NCBI GenBank assembly: GCA_022315425.1
Contig: JAIUPT010000041.1
Coordinates: 930,001 to 994,000 of the forward strand
Direction of reading: 5' to 3'
Length of the DNA stretch: 64,000 nt
DNA from: Pseudevernia furfuracea
Lineage: Eukaryota > Ascomycota > Lecanoromycetes > Lecanorales > Parmeliaceae
The translations under genes were made by a program, and so were the position numbers. Of the stretch, positions 44,879 to 57,585 are shown in pieces; position 1 is the first letter of the stretch, and every line of letters begins with the position of its first letter. A model generated the notes under the pieces. The model made no database searches. It was not told where the DNA came from and saw only the letters and a list, made by a program, of their open reading frames with translations.

Positions 44879-45646
44879 TCATCGCTGCCTCAATATTCGA
44901 AAGTACACACCCTCCAATATATCTACCACATCTTCTACAAACCAATCTCTCTCCTTCATTACCTCACGCGCTTTGATCTTTCGATCTACGGCTCGTTTAG
45001 CCTCCTCATACTGATCGTAGGCAGAGGTACATTGATCACGGTCTACGATCCCAATGCAGCGGACAACAGCAACCATACTGGAAACAAGAACCACCGAAGA
45101 AGGGAAGAATCTTGTTCCCGTACGGTTTAAGGTTAGAGTCATAGATGGCACTGTAAAGATGACCAAGGTCGGCCCCAGCTTGAATACGTTGGTCATTTGG
45201 TCTCCCCTTTCTGGGCCGACCCACAAATTGATAGAGATGTCTTGGGTTGGGTCCTTGAAGATCATTGTACTCAGGCAATCCGTCGTCGGTTCTCCTAAGC
45301 TCCTTTCCATTTTCCAATGGTGACTGTTGTGAACTGCATCGGAGAGTAGGTTGCCTAAGAGTGATATCTGACTGATTGGCGCTTTCGAGGACATGTACTG
45401 ACTTTCTTCTGTAGATATTGTTAGCAGTGCCTTATGTATAATGGCTGCTGATTTCTGCTCACGCCTACTTATCTGCATTGGAGCTGTTTCTTGTCCTTCA
45501 ACGATATGCTTGCGCTTTTGTGAAATGATAGTCGATTGTAGGAATGACAATCCCACGCTCGCAAAAGGACTTGGGTGTATTAGGAGGACTGGGAGACTGC
45601 TCGCGCAAATAGAGAGTCCAACAAGGTTGAGTAGACAGGATTCCAC
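44879..45646 (-). other. Possible hypothetical gene, long minus-strand frame without ATG
   Basis: A 255-codon open frame, the longest in this part. It contains QDISINLWVGPERGDQMTNV, a hydrophobic TRFFPSSVVLVSSMVAVVRC (possible membrane segment) and a charged C terminus KRAVDRKIKAREVMKERDWF. The first in-frame ATG is some 55 codons in, so an upstream exon would be needed. No family recognised. Confidence 0.3.
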
Positions 45647-45992
45647 CAGGACGTCACGACGCGAGGTCGAAGATACTTATGGAGCAGAAGTAGCCAGAAA
45701 CACAATGATAGAGGCGGTCCGACGGTTGATCAGTGGAAGGATCTGGGGCCTAGATGTTCTGGCAGCTTAAAGCGCCTGCCAAACCAGCTCTTTTCGGCCG
45801 CCCTAACACCAAAGAGAAGATATTTTACTAAATGGAGAAAGTCTCTTTACATGTAAATTAGCACACAAAAATGTTCTTCTAGCTCCGACGAGACTCAAAT
45901 CAGCCTTGATAGACACATTCCTGAGTTGGTGAGGTATATACCTGTCGTGAATAAGTCGAAACTGATTGTAACTATCAAACTTCTTCAAGTGA

Positions 45993-48900
45993 CTATCTAG
46001 CACCTGCAACCCGTAGCCTTTCGACTACAGCCAGGTGACCACCCCCAGCCGCTGCTTGGAGCGCCGTTCTGCCATTAGATCTAGCAGCAGCGTTGACATC
46101 GGCCTTTTGTTGAAGCAGCCTTTCGACTACAGCCAGGTGACCACCCTCAGCCGCTGCTTGGAGCGCCGTTCTGCCATTAGATCTAGCAGCAGCAGCAGCG
46201 TTAACATCGGCCTTTTATTGAAGCAGCCTTTCGACTACAGCCAGGTGACCACCCTCAGCCGCTGCTTGGAGCGCCGTTCTACCATCATTACTAGCAGCAG
46301 CGTTGACATCGGCCTTTTGTTAAAGCAGCCTTTCGACTACAGCCAGGTGACCACCCTCAGCCGCTACTTGGAGCGCCGTTCTGCCATTAGATCTAGCAGC
46401 AGCAGCAGCGTTGACATCGGCCTTTTGTTGAAGCAGCCTTTCGACTACAGCCAGGTGACCACCCTCAGCCGCTGCTTGGAGCGCCGTTCTACCATCATCA
46501 CTAGCAGCAGCGTTGACATCGGTCTTTTATTGAAGCAGCCTTTCGACTACAGCCAGGTGATCACCCCCAGCCGCTGCTTGAAGCGCCGTTCTGCCATCAT
46601 CACTAGCAGCAGCGTTGACATTGGCCTTTTGTTGAAGCAGCCTTTCGACTACAGCCAGGTGACCACCCCCAGCCGCTGCTTGGAGCGCTGTTCTACCATC
46701 ATCACTAGCAGCAGCGTTGACATCGGCCTTTTGTTGAAGCAGCCTTTCGACTACAGCCAGGTGACCACCCCCAGTCGCTGCTTGGAGCGCCGTTCTGCCA
46801 TCATATTTACTAGCAACAGCGTTGACATCGATCTTTTGTTGAAGCAGTCTTTCGACTACAGCCAGGTGACCACCCTCAGCCGCTGCTTGGAGCGCCGTTC
46901 TACCATCATCACTAGCAGCAGCGTTGACATCGGCCTTTTGTTGAAGCAGCCTTTCGACTACAGCCAGGTGACCACCCCCAGCCGCTGCTTGAAGCGCCGT
47001 TCTGCCACCATATTCACTAACAGCAGCGTTGACATCGGCCTTTTGTTGAAGCAACCTTTCGACTACAGCCAGATGACCACCCCCAGCCGCTGCTTGAAGC
47101 GCCGTTCTGCCATTAGATCTAGCAGCAGCAGCAGCGTTGACATCGACCTTTTATTGAAGCAGCCTTTCGACTACAGCCAGGTAACCACCCTCAGCCGCTG
47201 CTTGGAGCGCCGTTCTACCATCATCACTAGCAGTAGCAGCGTTGACATCAGCCTTTTGTTGAAGCAATCTCTCTATTACTGTTATATACCCTAAAGCAGC
47301 GACGCTTATCATCCCAGCCAGTAATTGTTGTTGTGATGGTTCAATTGCTGACCTCACTCCTATCAGACCGTTACAGAAAAGGTCGATTTGCGTGGTATTT
47401 GCCATATTGTAGACAGAGAAAAACAAAGAGTCCTCACTAATAAGCCATAGACGTCTTCAAGGACCGTCGGCTTCATTTTTTGTAATGAGTTCTTGTCAGA
47501 TTCGTAAAATAGTTATATGAACCTGATATACTGCTTACGTAAACATCGGCCAGTGAGGGAACGGATCTAAGTCATCGAACAAATCTCACGGTTGTCACGA
47601 GAAAGGCAGCGATGGCTGTTTCAAGAGCTACTTAAGACTGCGTACACTCTTGATGTCTTCTGGGGGGAAAGCATAACAGTGATGATATCAATTAGTCTTA
47701 CAGTATTCTAGAAGTTGAAAGAAGAAGTTGATAGTAGATGAATTAATTATACTTTTAATCGTTCTCAGCTGATTCTTTATGTCGAAATTATAGCTGTCTA
47801 TACGACGCCTTAAGCGCTCGTTTCAATTTTGTAATCTAGAAAAATTAAGCTCTGATAACATGTGTGCGATCAAAAGTACTGAACGATTCAGAAACTATAG
47901 GTTTCTAGAATCGTCAGTGATTGTAAGCGACTTTTGAAAGTCAGTGAAATCGAGATATGTAACACACATCTCACTCAAATAGTGATTCGCTTTACAGACT
48001 TGTATGCTGAATTCGACAAGTGAGGGCATTTTCGAGAATAACTTAAGAAACGCTTAAACAGTGTGATATATTAACGACAATGTGTCGTCGAAATCATCGA
48101 AGATAACGAGATTATCACATAGCTTGCTCACTATAGACGAACTAAATTTCTGCGAAGACTTCTTTCAGAACTTCTGACCTGTTGTGATTGTTAATGCGTT
48201 ATTTAGCTCGTTAATGATCATTGAGCGTCTTGCGCAGATAACTCATTTGAAGATCTTCTTAACAGTTTCAATCTGGTCATTACGCTTCTGAAGCACTCGT
48301 TATAACGCATGCGAGTAGATATCTATAATACTCTCTGAAAGCTTTTCGAGCACCTCTGGGACTCGATCGGACGTCTCATCGTTCTCACATGTGTCGCAGA
48401 TTGCTTTGATCTGCAGATCTACTCAAAGAAACCTAGAAGGCTCGGTCAACTCACTTGCTGGAAGATTGTGAAAGATCTATAAGATATCGTATATTCCTCT
48501 AGCTTTCATTTTCAGAACGTTCTTGATTTTGTCGATCACAGCTGGCTCACAGACAACGAGAGAGCCATCTTTCGCCTCCTTTTCCACACGTGAGTTAATG
48601 AAACCTTCGATCTCGAGTCGAGTATCATAAGCTCGAATGTTGATATGCGTAAGTTGACCATCACTAAAGAAAATCGAAATATCTGTTTCAGGTCGAGTGG
48701 CAACAAAGAGCTTGATGACAGCTTGATTTTGTTGAATGATCTTCAAGAAGCGCAGAACCAGCCTTCGATCGTCTTGCTTCGCTTCGTTTATGCCGTCAAC
48801 AAGAATAATTACTTTTTGTAGTGTATTACACAGCTCGAAAATTAGTCGCTTCAACTCGTCAATCTTAGATTCTCTGTTATCGTTTGACTCAATGAAGATC

Positions 48901-50422
48901 GCTTCGAGACGTCGCTGTAATGTCGAATTTAGTGATTTAGTGCGGAGTATCTAATACAAGATGCTTCGCAGAAAGGTATAGAGGGATAGAGATTCCTTTT
49001 GGGCAGCGTCAAAGAAATAATAGACGATGACTGTGTCTATTTTGTCGGCTAGATTCTTCGTCACCTACTCTATCACATGACCTCTGATGTAAGCTAGCTG
49101 TTAACAACGCTCTTTGATATTCTAAATCAGAGAGATGCAAAAACGCAATACACGTGTGTCCCTACGTCATGATTGTCTTTCCGCACCCAGCTGTGATTCA
49201 GTCAGCCTTACTCAGACAGAAATACGCAACAGGAACAGCGTTCGACAAGAATTCTACTCACTTATTCCCGAACACCAAAGGCACATTGATAACGTCTCTT
49301 CATTTCATTCTTTGAACTCTGCTCTCTCGAAAAGCCAGACGACAGTGTTCTGGTAGCGCGTCCTGCATATCTTGCTTTGACTTCGAGTGTAGTCATAACT
49401 GAAGACCTAATTACGCAAACGTACTCTTGTACGATCTGCAAGAAACGAATAGAAACCAATTAATTACGTCTAATTAACAAAAATGCTTGATTTTGACATA
49501 CCTTCTTCTTTGATAATCTTTTGAATTCGAAGCTCTTTGATTTTCGTTAAGGCAAGCGTCTGCTGAGAGCGAAAAACTCTGCTCTTCTTTATCTCAGTCA
49601 ATTGCTGCGAGCGTTAAATTTGAGCCTGCTCGGATTCAATCTATAGCTGCTCATGAATTCGTTACATCTTTTATTTAGATGCGAGCTTTATCTTCTCGTC
49701 AACTTCTTCTTTTGCCGCGCTAATATTCTTCTTCAGCTATTCAAAATCACTCTTGAAATCTTTTCAGAGAGACTTGACAAATCGGTTCATGTTTATAGTG
49801 AAAATATAGTCTTAGTATTTGACCTTGAATCCGTTTTATAATGCTCTTCGCATCTTTCTTCTATATAACTTTTAGCGCTTTGATACAAAACTTGATAACA
49901 ATAACATAAAAATCGAATAGCGAAGTTTGAAGTCGTATAGATTTCTTAAACAGCTTCTTATACGCGCTCAGCCGAGAACAGTAAGTGCTCAATTGCGCAA
50001 AGCGTTCGAACAATTTCTCGAAATACTTCGCGAAGTTCAGGGCTACCTAAACTTTATGTATTAATAGTGACAATACGAGGGGCTAAAGGAGTCATCACCT
50101 GAATCACAATCTTGACACTGCTTCAAACAAGTGCTGCTATTGAATTGACTGAAGATGCAGTGTCTTCAATCGCACTATATTGTTGAACAGCCTTCAACAC
50201 CACGCGCATCCGACCTACAAGAACATGACTTTTGCTAGTTGAACTTTTCTTGTTAATCTCGTCAGTGAGGAGCACGGCTGCTTCTGTAGATGGAATCTAA
50301 TTTGCAGCTGATTCAAATTCAATCTTCTGTTCAGAAGATAGATTTTGATGAAACTCATCCAGAGCTGCCTCTAGATTTGTAGTTGACCTAATGAATGCGA
50401 TCAGTACTTTATAATATCTCAT
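45993..50422 (-). pseudogene. NLR pseudogene C: DUF7708-like N-domain, NACHT, ankyrin array
   Basis: ATG 50422 opens MRYYKVLIAFIRSTTNLEAA, then NLSSEQKIEFESAAN-stop-IPSTEAAV, VLKAVQQYSAIEDTASSVNS and IAALV-stop-SSVKIVI. This is the N-terminal domain of many fungal STAND proteins (DUF7708-like). The NACHT part shows VIILVDGINEAKQDD (Walker B) and KLFVATRPETDISIFFSDGQ around 48700-48800. The P-loop region near 49100-49200 is too mutated to read. The ankyrin array at 46013-47270 ends at a stop at 45993. Very many stops interrupt it, most of them explicable as C to T in CAA/CAG/CGA or G to A in TGG. Confidence 0.75.
46013..47270 (-). repeat. Tandem ankyrin array, about 12 units of roughly 99-108 bp
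   Basis: The consensus read on the minus strand is GRTALQAAAGGGHLAVVERL then LQQKADVNAAASDD. Units are almost identical; length varies because of an extra AGC/GCT-type codon (N-A-A-A-A) in some units. The stops within it are at CAA/CAG positions (LLQ-stop or LL-stop-QK), for example near 46215, 46320, 46530 and 47150. The opposite strand is accidentally open for 419 codons (Ser/Arg/Leu-rich, PFDYSQVTT repeats), which is a mirror of the repeats and not a gene. Confidence 0.9.
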
Positions 50423-51838
50423 CGTGATTTTATCTTATATGACTTTAGGGACAGGCGATGGCCGTGTTCAGCAGGTGTGTAGCAATTGGCATGAAGCGCG
50501 GGCCGATATAGTCACGTGAGCTCTTCAAATGCTGTAGCCTAATCTAAAATTAGGTAGCGATTTGGTGGCGCGCGATCCCTGGAGGCCTGCAGGCAACCAC
50601 TCGATTGGATGATCACGTATCATAGAACAGTCGAGCGACGTTATTCCTCGGCTTCTGCTCGTGCCAGAGTTCAAGAGCTTCGATCTGGTATCGAGCTTGG
50701 CTTATTGTGATGTCCCTCATTTGCGGAATCGAGCTGTTGTCGATGGATGTGGACTGGTGAGTCTTCATTATTGACGATATGATGTCACTCTGTGTCTGGT
50801 AGAAGGGCCTGGTTCGCAAAGTCTGTTATGTACGGATAATCCGTGCGAGGAAAGGTTATTCAGATGAAATGGATGTAGAACGTTAAAGGATATATGTGTT
50901 TGATATGATATAACTGTCTCGTAGGGTTTTAAGTCAATTCTGAGTTTCACCCGCTTTATTGATTCAGTGAATCGATAGTGATATTCTTTGTAGAACGGGG
51001 AAATAGTAGAGCGATTATCTATCTCTTTATTTAACGGATTTGAAAGGGCGAGAAGATCTCTGCAGATATTTATATTTATATTTACATTTAATAGTGATTT
51101 TGATTTCAGCAGCAAAATGTGTTTATAATATCTTCTATTCGATTTTAGAGCGATCGAAAAGAGCTGATTTAGCAGCCGTTTTAAACTGTCAGAAGGTCTC
51201 GGATCCTTTCTCGAATCAACCGTCGAATCGAATGTAAGAAATCAGAATCTGATTTATGACGTCGCGACAGGATTCTTTTCTGACTGCCCTTCACGAAAAT
51301 CTTGTCACATCTTTACAACTAACTTCGCCCTGAAAGGGCAGTGAACATAATTAGAGATATAACACTTTCAAATTCTGCTGCTGTTGAATATCAGCATTAT
51401 CTTTCTTCTCTATTATTCTCAAGTGAAGTCGACTTCACTTCGACTTCACTTACTCGTCTCGTCTATCGTCGTCGTCTCTTCTACGGTCACGTCGTCTCAT
51501 ATTTATATTCTAGACGCTCTTTATCTTCTATTCTTGACTGTTTCGTCGTGAAAATCCTTCGTTATAGCAGTAGAACATCATGACGATCGACAAAATAACG
51601 CAGACACGTTATAAGACTATCAAACGATTATCGAGTTACTATAAGAATCTTCGTCGAGCGCTTATAGTAAAGAGTCGAACTGCTTCGAAGCATGTTGACA
51701 ACATTAAGAAGAGCAAAAAATCACTTCTTAAGAAGTGATGACTAGTAATTGACTTCGATATTGTCAAAATTAATGCTCTTTTCCTCGAGAATCAATCACG
51801 CTTATCTCTCGAATTGTTAACATATATGAAACGCGAGC
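50423..51838. other. AT-rich stretch, no supported gene
   Basis: No frame with a recognised motif. At 51581 a short plus-strand frame (MTIDKITQTRYKTIKRLSSY...IKKSKKSLLKK) could be the decayed start of the gene whose SET part follows. Confidence 0.4.
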
Positions 51839-52320
51839 ATTAACGAAGAAACGATATATATTGTTAGAGACATTGCTCAGGGCGAGAAAATAACAATCTC
51901 ATATTCTCATATCGACTCTTTCGAATCTCGACGTGGGCATCAAAAGAATTTCGACTTCGATTGTATCTGCAGTCTTTATAGTCTTTCAGTAATCGAGCGC
52001 GTGCTTAGCGACAATAGATTGAAGGAGATTCAATATCTTGACGACGCACATCTTATGTTGCATTCTCAGTAGTATCTTCAAAAGATATATACACTTATAC
52101 AGCTACTGAAAGTGAAGCAAATCTCGAATGCTAGACTTTTAAGAATATATTACGATGCACTCTAGATCGTTATAGCGCACGAAGATTAGACGAGGGTAAG
52201 GGTTTTCGTCAAAAGAGCTATGTTGTAAGATTGAACTGCGAGAGAGAAGATAGTCTGGGGATCTTACAGATAAGACTTCTAATAGAAAATCGAAAAGTTA
52301 TCGATTGTTTGAGACGTCGA
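51839..52320 (+). pseudogene. SET-domain protein fragment (SMYD-like), RIP-type stops
   Basis: The plus strand gives INEETIYIVRDIAQGEKITI, SYSHIDSFESRRGHQKNFDF, DCICSLYSL, RLKEIQYLDDA, LLKVKQISNARLLRIYYDAL-stop-IVIAHED-stop-TRVRVF. The GExITISYS segment and the following cysteine cluster match the C-terminal SET and post-SET region of fungal SET proteins, followed by helical repeats. One post-SET cysteine appears as Tyr. Three or more stops are CAG/TGG-to-TAG type. The start and the first half of the domain are missing. Intact members are probable lysine methyltransferases. Confidence 0.6.
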
Positions 52321-52400
52321 AGAAATGAAGACAGAATAAGATGAAAGTTTCGAAGAGATTAGAAGACGAAGAGTTCGAGAATTGACTTTCGAGACGTGTC
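52255..52400 (+). repeat. SET-gene tail repeat (also at about 54025-54170)
   Basis: The sequence around ATCGATTGTTTGAGACGT and the following 100 bp matches 54055-54165. The same C-terminal codons (KVIDCLRR/RLFET frame, then EEFEK) are found, and they also appear at the edge of duplication copy A near 16630. So three copies of one SET gene 3' end exist in this window. Confidence 0.7.
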
Positions 52401-52409
52401 TCGTAAGAT

Positions 52410-52715
52410 TGTCTCAGCTTCGCATCAAATAACAGAACAATTAAAGATTTTTCAGATGAACTACAGTAGACAAAGACAATAAGTGCTTCAGAACGATATC
52501 TACGATAAATATTTATTCGCAAGAAAAACGAAATCCTTCAAATGCAATAAGATAGAAATTTTATTTATCTTGATATCTAGACAAGTTGATTTTCAATAGC
52601 GACGATGAATTGACTCACTATTACAATTGACTTTTACGATGCTACTTCTCTAGTACTGATTTTTACAGTACTAATATTTACAGTTCTACTTTTCGCGATA
52701 TTATCTTTCGCTACG
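52410..52715 (+). repeat. Dispersed 300-bp repeat (second copy at about 57270-57585)
   Basis: The two copies align end to end (for example ACTACAGTAGACAAAGACAA, AACGATATCTACGATAAATA, CAGTACT). Differences are almost all transitions, and this copy is the more AT-rich one. The frame reads like old coding sequence (QRQRVLRNDIYDKYPFARKT) of an unrecognised protein. Confidence 0.75.
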
Positions 52716-53827
52716 CTTTACACTATAGAGCTATCTCTGTTAGTGCTAGCTTTATTCTCTAACTATTTATATCTTAAAAGTTTCATATGACTAACGATCA
52801 AAATAGAAGCCTTGTTTTTAGAGTCAAACGTATGCTCACTTTCTTTCTTATTTTTCTACTTCTGTCTATTTTACTTCTATTCTTTACTGCTTCTTCTCTC
52901 ACTCAATCACAGTATAGACACATCAAGATGTTATAGAATCTTTAATATATTATTAAGCGCAATTGACCGATCAAAAAGAATTTCTGACGATTAGTCTACT
53001 TCGAGAATGCTTCTGTCAAAAGAGCAGATATCGATATTGTTATCTCAGTCTTCTCAACATCGCTATCGTATAGCATTATTCATATTGCTAAATTCATGCT
53101 ATGCGACATTAGATCCCTTAACATTTATATGTCTTACGAAGTCTCGACTAAATCAGATCTCTTATTCGATAGGTTCTTCACCTTTGAGTTATACGAAACT
53201 TAATAAGTGATGTAATCAAAGTCTTTGAACAGTAGATTAACAGACAATGAATACGAGACTTTCTGAGCTCGGATTAGCTCATATCTCGATATATCGAATT
53301 TATACGTACGATTTCTGTCATACTGAGAGATCATCGTTCGTGATCAGTCGATCGATAGGTATAATATCTTTCATTTCTGCGGATGATCAATGTAACGTCT
53401 GCGTGACATAATCGCGCTAGCTAATCTATCTTTTTTATTAAGTTTGATTTTCTTCTGATGAACTGCTGCGCTTTTGCTTTCGCTGCGTAAGGCATTTTCT
53501 ATCTTTTCTGTTAATTCGATAACGTCCTTAGCAGAGAACGAGCGAGAGAACATATTAAAGACGAGCATCAATATATCTCTGAACTTTTTACTTCACTTTT
53601 GAATCCCTTTATCTCGTCTTCCTTGCACTTCTATACCCCATTTTTGAATCGTTCCTTCAGCTTCATTTTTAAAACCCCTCCTCCTCAAAAAACAAAGTTT
53701 CAATTTTGACCCCGTTCCTTACGCTCCGATTCTGACGCTGAGAGAGTAGAGACAATCTCTGATTCTCTGAATTCATCTCTGAAAGTCTACACAGTCTAAG
53801 ACAGTGTATTAACTCGAAGTTTGAATA
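52716..53827. other. AT-rich stretch with small degenerate frames
   Basis: Minus-strand 53371-53571 has a coding-like stretch (FSAKDVIELTEKIENALRSE) without a known family. Otherwise only short frames interrupted by stops. Confidence 0.35.
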
Positions 53828-53975
53828 ATCTTTAAGAATAGCTTGCAAAAGACCCAGACCATGATTGTGAGCCTCTTAACATGCAAGATGCCAAGGAGGC
53901 TCTTTTTACGATTACTCTGACTTCACACGACTATCTCTTCGTTGGCAAAGAAATAGTACAAGTCGGTACCTGAGG
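53828..53975 (+). pseudogene. Kinase-like (phosphotransferase-type) fragment
   Basis: The plus frame LAKDPDHDCEPLNMQDAKEA then LFTITLTSHDYLFVGKEIVQ resembles the first strands of a fungal kinase-like family, where the next residues form the ATP-binding glycine/lysine region. It is cut off at about 53975 where the SET tail repeat begins. Only about 50 codons remain, so the family call is tentative. Confidence 0.4.
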
Positions 53976-54124
53976 AACATCGATCTCATCGAGTGAATCT
54001 GCTTTCGAGACTTTGACAATCGCAATCGTAAAAAGATAAGGCTTCTGACAGAAAACTCAGAAAGTCATCGATTGTTTGAGACGTTGAAGCAATGAAGATA
54101 GAATGCGACGAAAGTTTCGAAGGA

Positions 54125-56090
54125 ATTAGGAGACGAGGAATTCGAAAAATGACTTTGAAGACAGAATATGTAGACGATACGAGATGGTGATAAGTAGCGA
54201 TAATGAATTTCTGAAGGTAGCGGTGATGTCGATGACTCTAGTAATTCAGTAATGCACGACAGCTGGAGCGGGTTTGTGCTGATAAACCAGTTTCCACACG
54301 TCATCATCGCCGTAGATGTGTCTCTTTGCACGAGAGTCTGAGTTCTCTATAGATAACTTGCGAGGCTTCAGATCTCCTGCTAAGTCTCTTTCTGACTTGA
54401 GACGCTTTCATGAATTGTCGATTCGAGAAGACTTTAAATAAAAGATTCGTTTGGGTTCTAATCGAAGTTCTGTGACTGAAGCTAGTAAATATATCAACGT
54501 TTAGAGCAAGCTCGTCAGTTGACGTCTTAGATTCTAAGTAAGTGATCTCGATCGATGACACTAATATAAAGCTCTGCGTGAATGAAATCAAATCTGAATG
54601 TTTCGCATCTGACATCTTGTCGTTTGTCGCAATCATAAGCTCTTCTCGTTTCTCTTTCGCTCAGTCTCTAGCGTTTCTTAAAGCGCTAGCTTCTTATCGA
54701 AAAGCCTCTGAGTTGCCAGTCATTTTCCAACCGTTGAGCTGAGTCATTCGATACTCGATTAGGTTTTAAGCATCATTAGACATGATAAAATAAGTTATGT
54801 AAATCGTTAGATCATCGAAACCGCCGTGATAAGTCGACGTGATCGTATAAGCGTTGTTATCGTAAGTCGTCTCTGAGTCAACGTATAATCGAAGCTCATG
54901 TATCTCACGGGCACCTAAAGCACCGTCATATAAAGCTTGTCGCTTGCACACAGCGATACTCTCATTGAATTCTTTTCCCTCTATGAAGAAGTTGAGCAAA
55001 CACGATACAGCGATATTCGTCGACGACACGATATAAGGCCCTAGCCCTTCTCGAATCTGCTTGTTGAGATTCGTCAAACGGCTTCCATCGTAGAAGTCTG
55101 ACTTGACCTTGATAATAGAGTTATCGATTAGATGTTTGAGGTTTTCGAAGAGAAGGTTCCCCTGCGAGGGAATATTGACGATGCCAGCAATGATCGGAAA
55201 TGTCTTGCTTATTATAGTATTTTCAGTCAAAGTCTGCATATTTGTTTTTTCAAACTTTCGAAACGCTTCACGAGGAAAGCGTGATAACGAAAGAGAAGAT
55301 CGTGACTGCGCTAGTCTCTCATTTATTTTCTCCCAGTTGTCCGGATATACGAAGTCATCGTTATCATTATAGTCGTATTTATGAGAATAAATGTCATGAT
55401 CAATGAGATACTGCTCGAAGGCGAGGTCATATGCAGAGGATTTCTTCGTCTTCGAGAAAATATCTGATTCTCTTCTAGTCTTGACTCGTTTCCTAGAACC
55501 CGATTGACTTGACGATATCGTTCGATTGAAAGAAACGGCGATTTCGAGTTCTGAATACTGACATGTAGTCAGAAGACAATTTCAAAAGAATTAAATGAAA
55601 CTTACAGCTCTCAGGTGCTCAAGGCTTGGTTCACCGCGTCTTGCGAAGCGCTTGAGCTGTGTAAGGTCAATGTCTTTCTTGTCAGTTCGATCAGGCGACA
55701 AAGGAGCAGTAGATCACTCTATTCTTCGATCAAACTCTCGAAGAATATAAGGACTTAGTCACTGCCGTGACAAATTGTCTCAAAACCAGCTAGGTGTTCT
55801 GTGTCGTTGCTGCTTCTCGAGCTTTCGTCGTTTAGCGATGAACGATGAAGAGTCAGTCGTAGGCTCTGCTTGAACACACAGTTGTCGCTTTCGACTACAG
55901 GGCATTGAAGTTGTCTCTAAAGACAATAAATCTCAACACGTCTTCTTTCAGTGAATAATAGAATCAAGAACGAGATACAGATAGCGCGCGCTTCCCACGA
56001 CCATACTAGCGTGTAAGTCGTTTTGTATTGCGGAGCTGATAGTCAATCAACGGAATAACTGCTGCCTAGAGAACACTAAACACATCTTGT
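54125..56090. repeat. 2-kb duplication, copy B (copy A at 16630-18665)
   Basis: Same order as copy A: SET-gene tail, then the conserved fungal gene on the minus strand, then the same upstream sequence (ATAGCGCGCG, CAATCAACGGAAT, CTGCTGCCT). Compared with A it lacks the roughly 110-bp stretch and has many more T and A. Confidence 0.85.
54304..55905 (-). pseudogene. Conserved fungal protein of unknown function, copy B
   Basis: ATG 55905, then CSRKRQLCVQAEPTTDSSS, PSWF-stop-DNLSRQ-stop, FDRRIE-stop, LTQLKRFARRGEPSLEHLRA, an intron at about the same place as copy A, CKRQALYDGALGAREIHELR, YDNNAYTITSTYHGG and a Ser/Thr tail to 54304. The W-to-stop sites are the same as in copy A, so the stops at these positions either predate the duplication or arose in parallel at RIP-prone TGG. 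Additional stops and Gly/Arg changes are private to B. No product expected. Confidence 0.7.
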
Positions 56091-56469
56091 GATATTTCGA
56101 CAACTCCTGTCATGTGCGGAGCTCGTATTATTATTTCGCCGTAGCGCGATCGCTACGAGCTCGATAGAAGTCTTTTGTACTCAGATATATAGGTTAGCAA
56201 ATCCTACGATTATTACATCTTATGCGCCGATAAGCACCCACTTCTTTTGATCTTCGTCCCATCGAAATAATAGACGAGCACTTTGTTCACTACAGCTTGT
56301 ATCGGGTTCACAAATAAGGAACTTGATAAGTAAGTTATGTTCTTCGATCTTGTCTCTTCTATATCTCAAAAAAGCTCTATCGATAGAACGAGACTACGAT
56401 ATACTAACAGCTCATCTATATTAGGATCTACGTATAGTCGGTAAATATCAGCTGTAAAGGAGAATTGAT

Positions 56470-57080
56470 GGGGGCGACTTCGACACTGTGTACATAGATA
56501 AAACGAATATGAGGATCCCCAGCTACCTCTTGAAGCTCCTCACACGCAAGAAACCAACATCAATATCGACGAAGATATCGCTATCAAACTCGAACATGTG
56601 TCTATCGATTCCTCCTTATTGAAAGGCGAAGTCGATACCTATCGATTCCTTTCTGATGATGTCAGTATTTCACGAGTTCACGCTTATAAGACGAAGTGTG
56701 AGTACAATACTATGATGTTTGATCTTCTAAGATCGAGTCTGAAAGATCTTTTCAACTTCTGCGATCGCAAATTCTCTCGCAAGACTGTTTTGATGCTCGT
56801 CGATCAGCTTCTTTATCGTCTCGAATATATTCATATCAAGAGCGTTATTCATCGAGATATCAAGTCGGAGAATTTCTTGATGGGTGTGGGGAAGCAGGGG
56901 AATCTGATTTATGTGACGAATTTGAGCCTCGTCACGGAACGCCTTACTGCTCAGATCAATATCGGTCGTGTCCGAAATCCACATTTAATTGGCACGGCCC
57001 GTTTTGCCAGTATCACTGGTCATTTAGATGTTAATAAGTGTGATATTCTCGGTTCTTGCTGCGCAAAGACTAACGCCTAG
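56470..57080 (+). pseudogene. Casein-kinase-1-like pseudogene
   Basis: The main frame from about 56598 reads VSIDSSLLKGEVDTYRFLSD, then FDLLRSSLKDLFNFCDRKFS, VLMLVDQLLYRLEYIHIKSV, IHRDIKSENFLMGVGKQGN, LIYVTNLSLVTERLTAQINI and NPHLIGTARFASITGHLDVN. It is clearly CK1-type. The metal-binding DLGLA/DFG position is NLSLV and HRDIKPEN is HRDIKSEN, both by C-to-T or G-to-A changes, so catalysis is lost. The N-terminal lobe (GDFDTVYI, DEDIAIKLEHV) lies upstream in other frames. It breaks off at 57080 before the CK1 C-lobe is complete. Confidence 0.75.
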
Positions 57081-57269
57081 TCAAGTGCAACATTGCTGCG
57101 ATGATTTAGAATCCCTCGGATACATGCTTCTCTAATCGTACTTAGTCACCCGTCTACTGAGCCTATATGATTACTTTATAAAGACATACAAACCCAGAAA
57201 TGGAACGAGATCGTTTTTGAACTGCGGAGATATCGATAGACTATATCACTTAGTTTAACAGAAGTGGGG

Positions 57270-57585
57270 AGACGTCTTACCCGTGCCTCGCACCAAATCA
57301 TAGAACGATTAAAGGTCTTTCAGATTGACTACAGTAGACAAAGACAACGAGTGCTCCGAAACGATATCTACGATAAATATCCATTCGCAAGGAAAACGAA
57401 ACCCTTCAAATGCAGTGAGATAGAACTCTATTTATCTTGATATCTAGATAAGTTGATTTCCAGCAGTGACGATAAGTTGACTCACTATCACAATTGGCTT
57501 TTACGATGCTGCTTTCCCTAGTACTGATTTCTACAGTACTGACATTTATAGTTCTGCTTTCCGCGATACTATCTTTCGCTACTGA
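57270..57585 (+). repeat. Dispersed 300-bp repeat (first copy at 52410-52715)
   Basis: Less mutated copy of the repeat described at 52410. It follows directly on the decayed 3' flank of the CK1 pseudogene and may be part of the gene that once lay there. Confidence 0.75.

Noticed and set aside
46035..47294. A 419-codon plus-strand open frame made of PFDYSQVTT-type repeats
   Set aside because: It is the exact antisense of the ankyrin array on the minus strand, whose protein is a recognised family. The repeats keep this frame open by chance.
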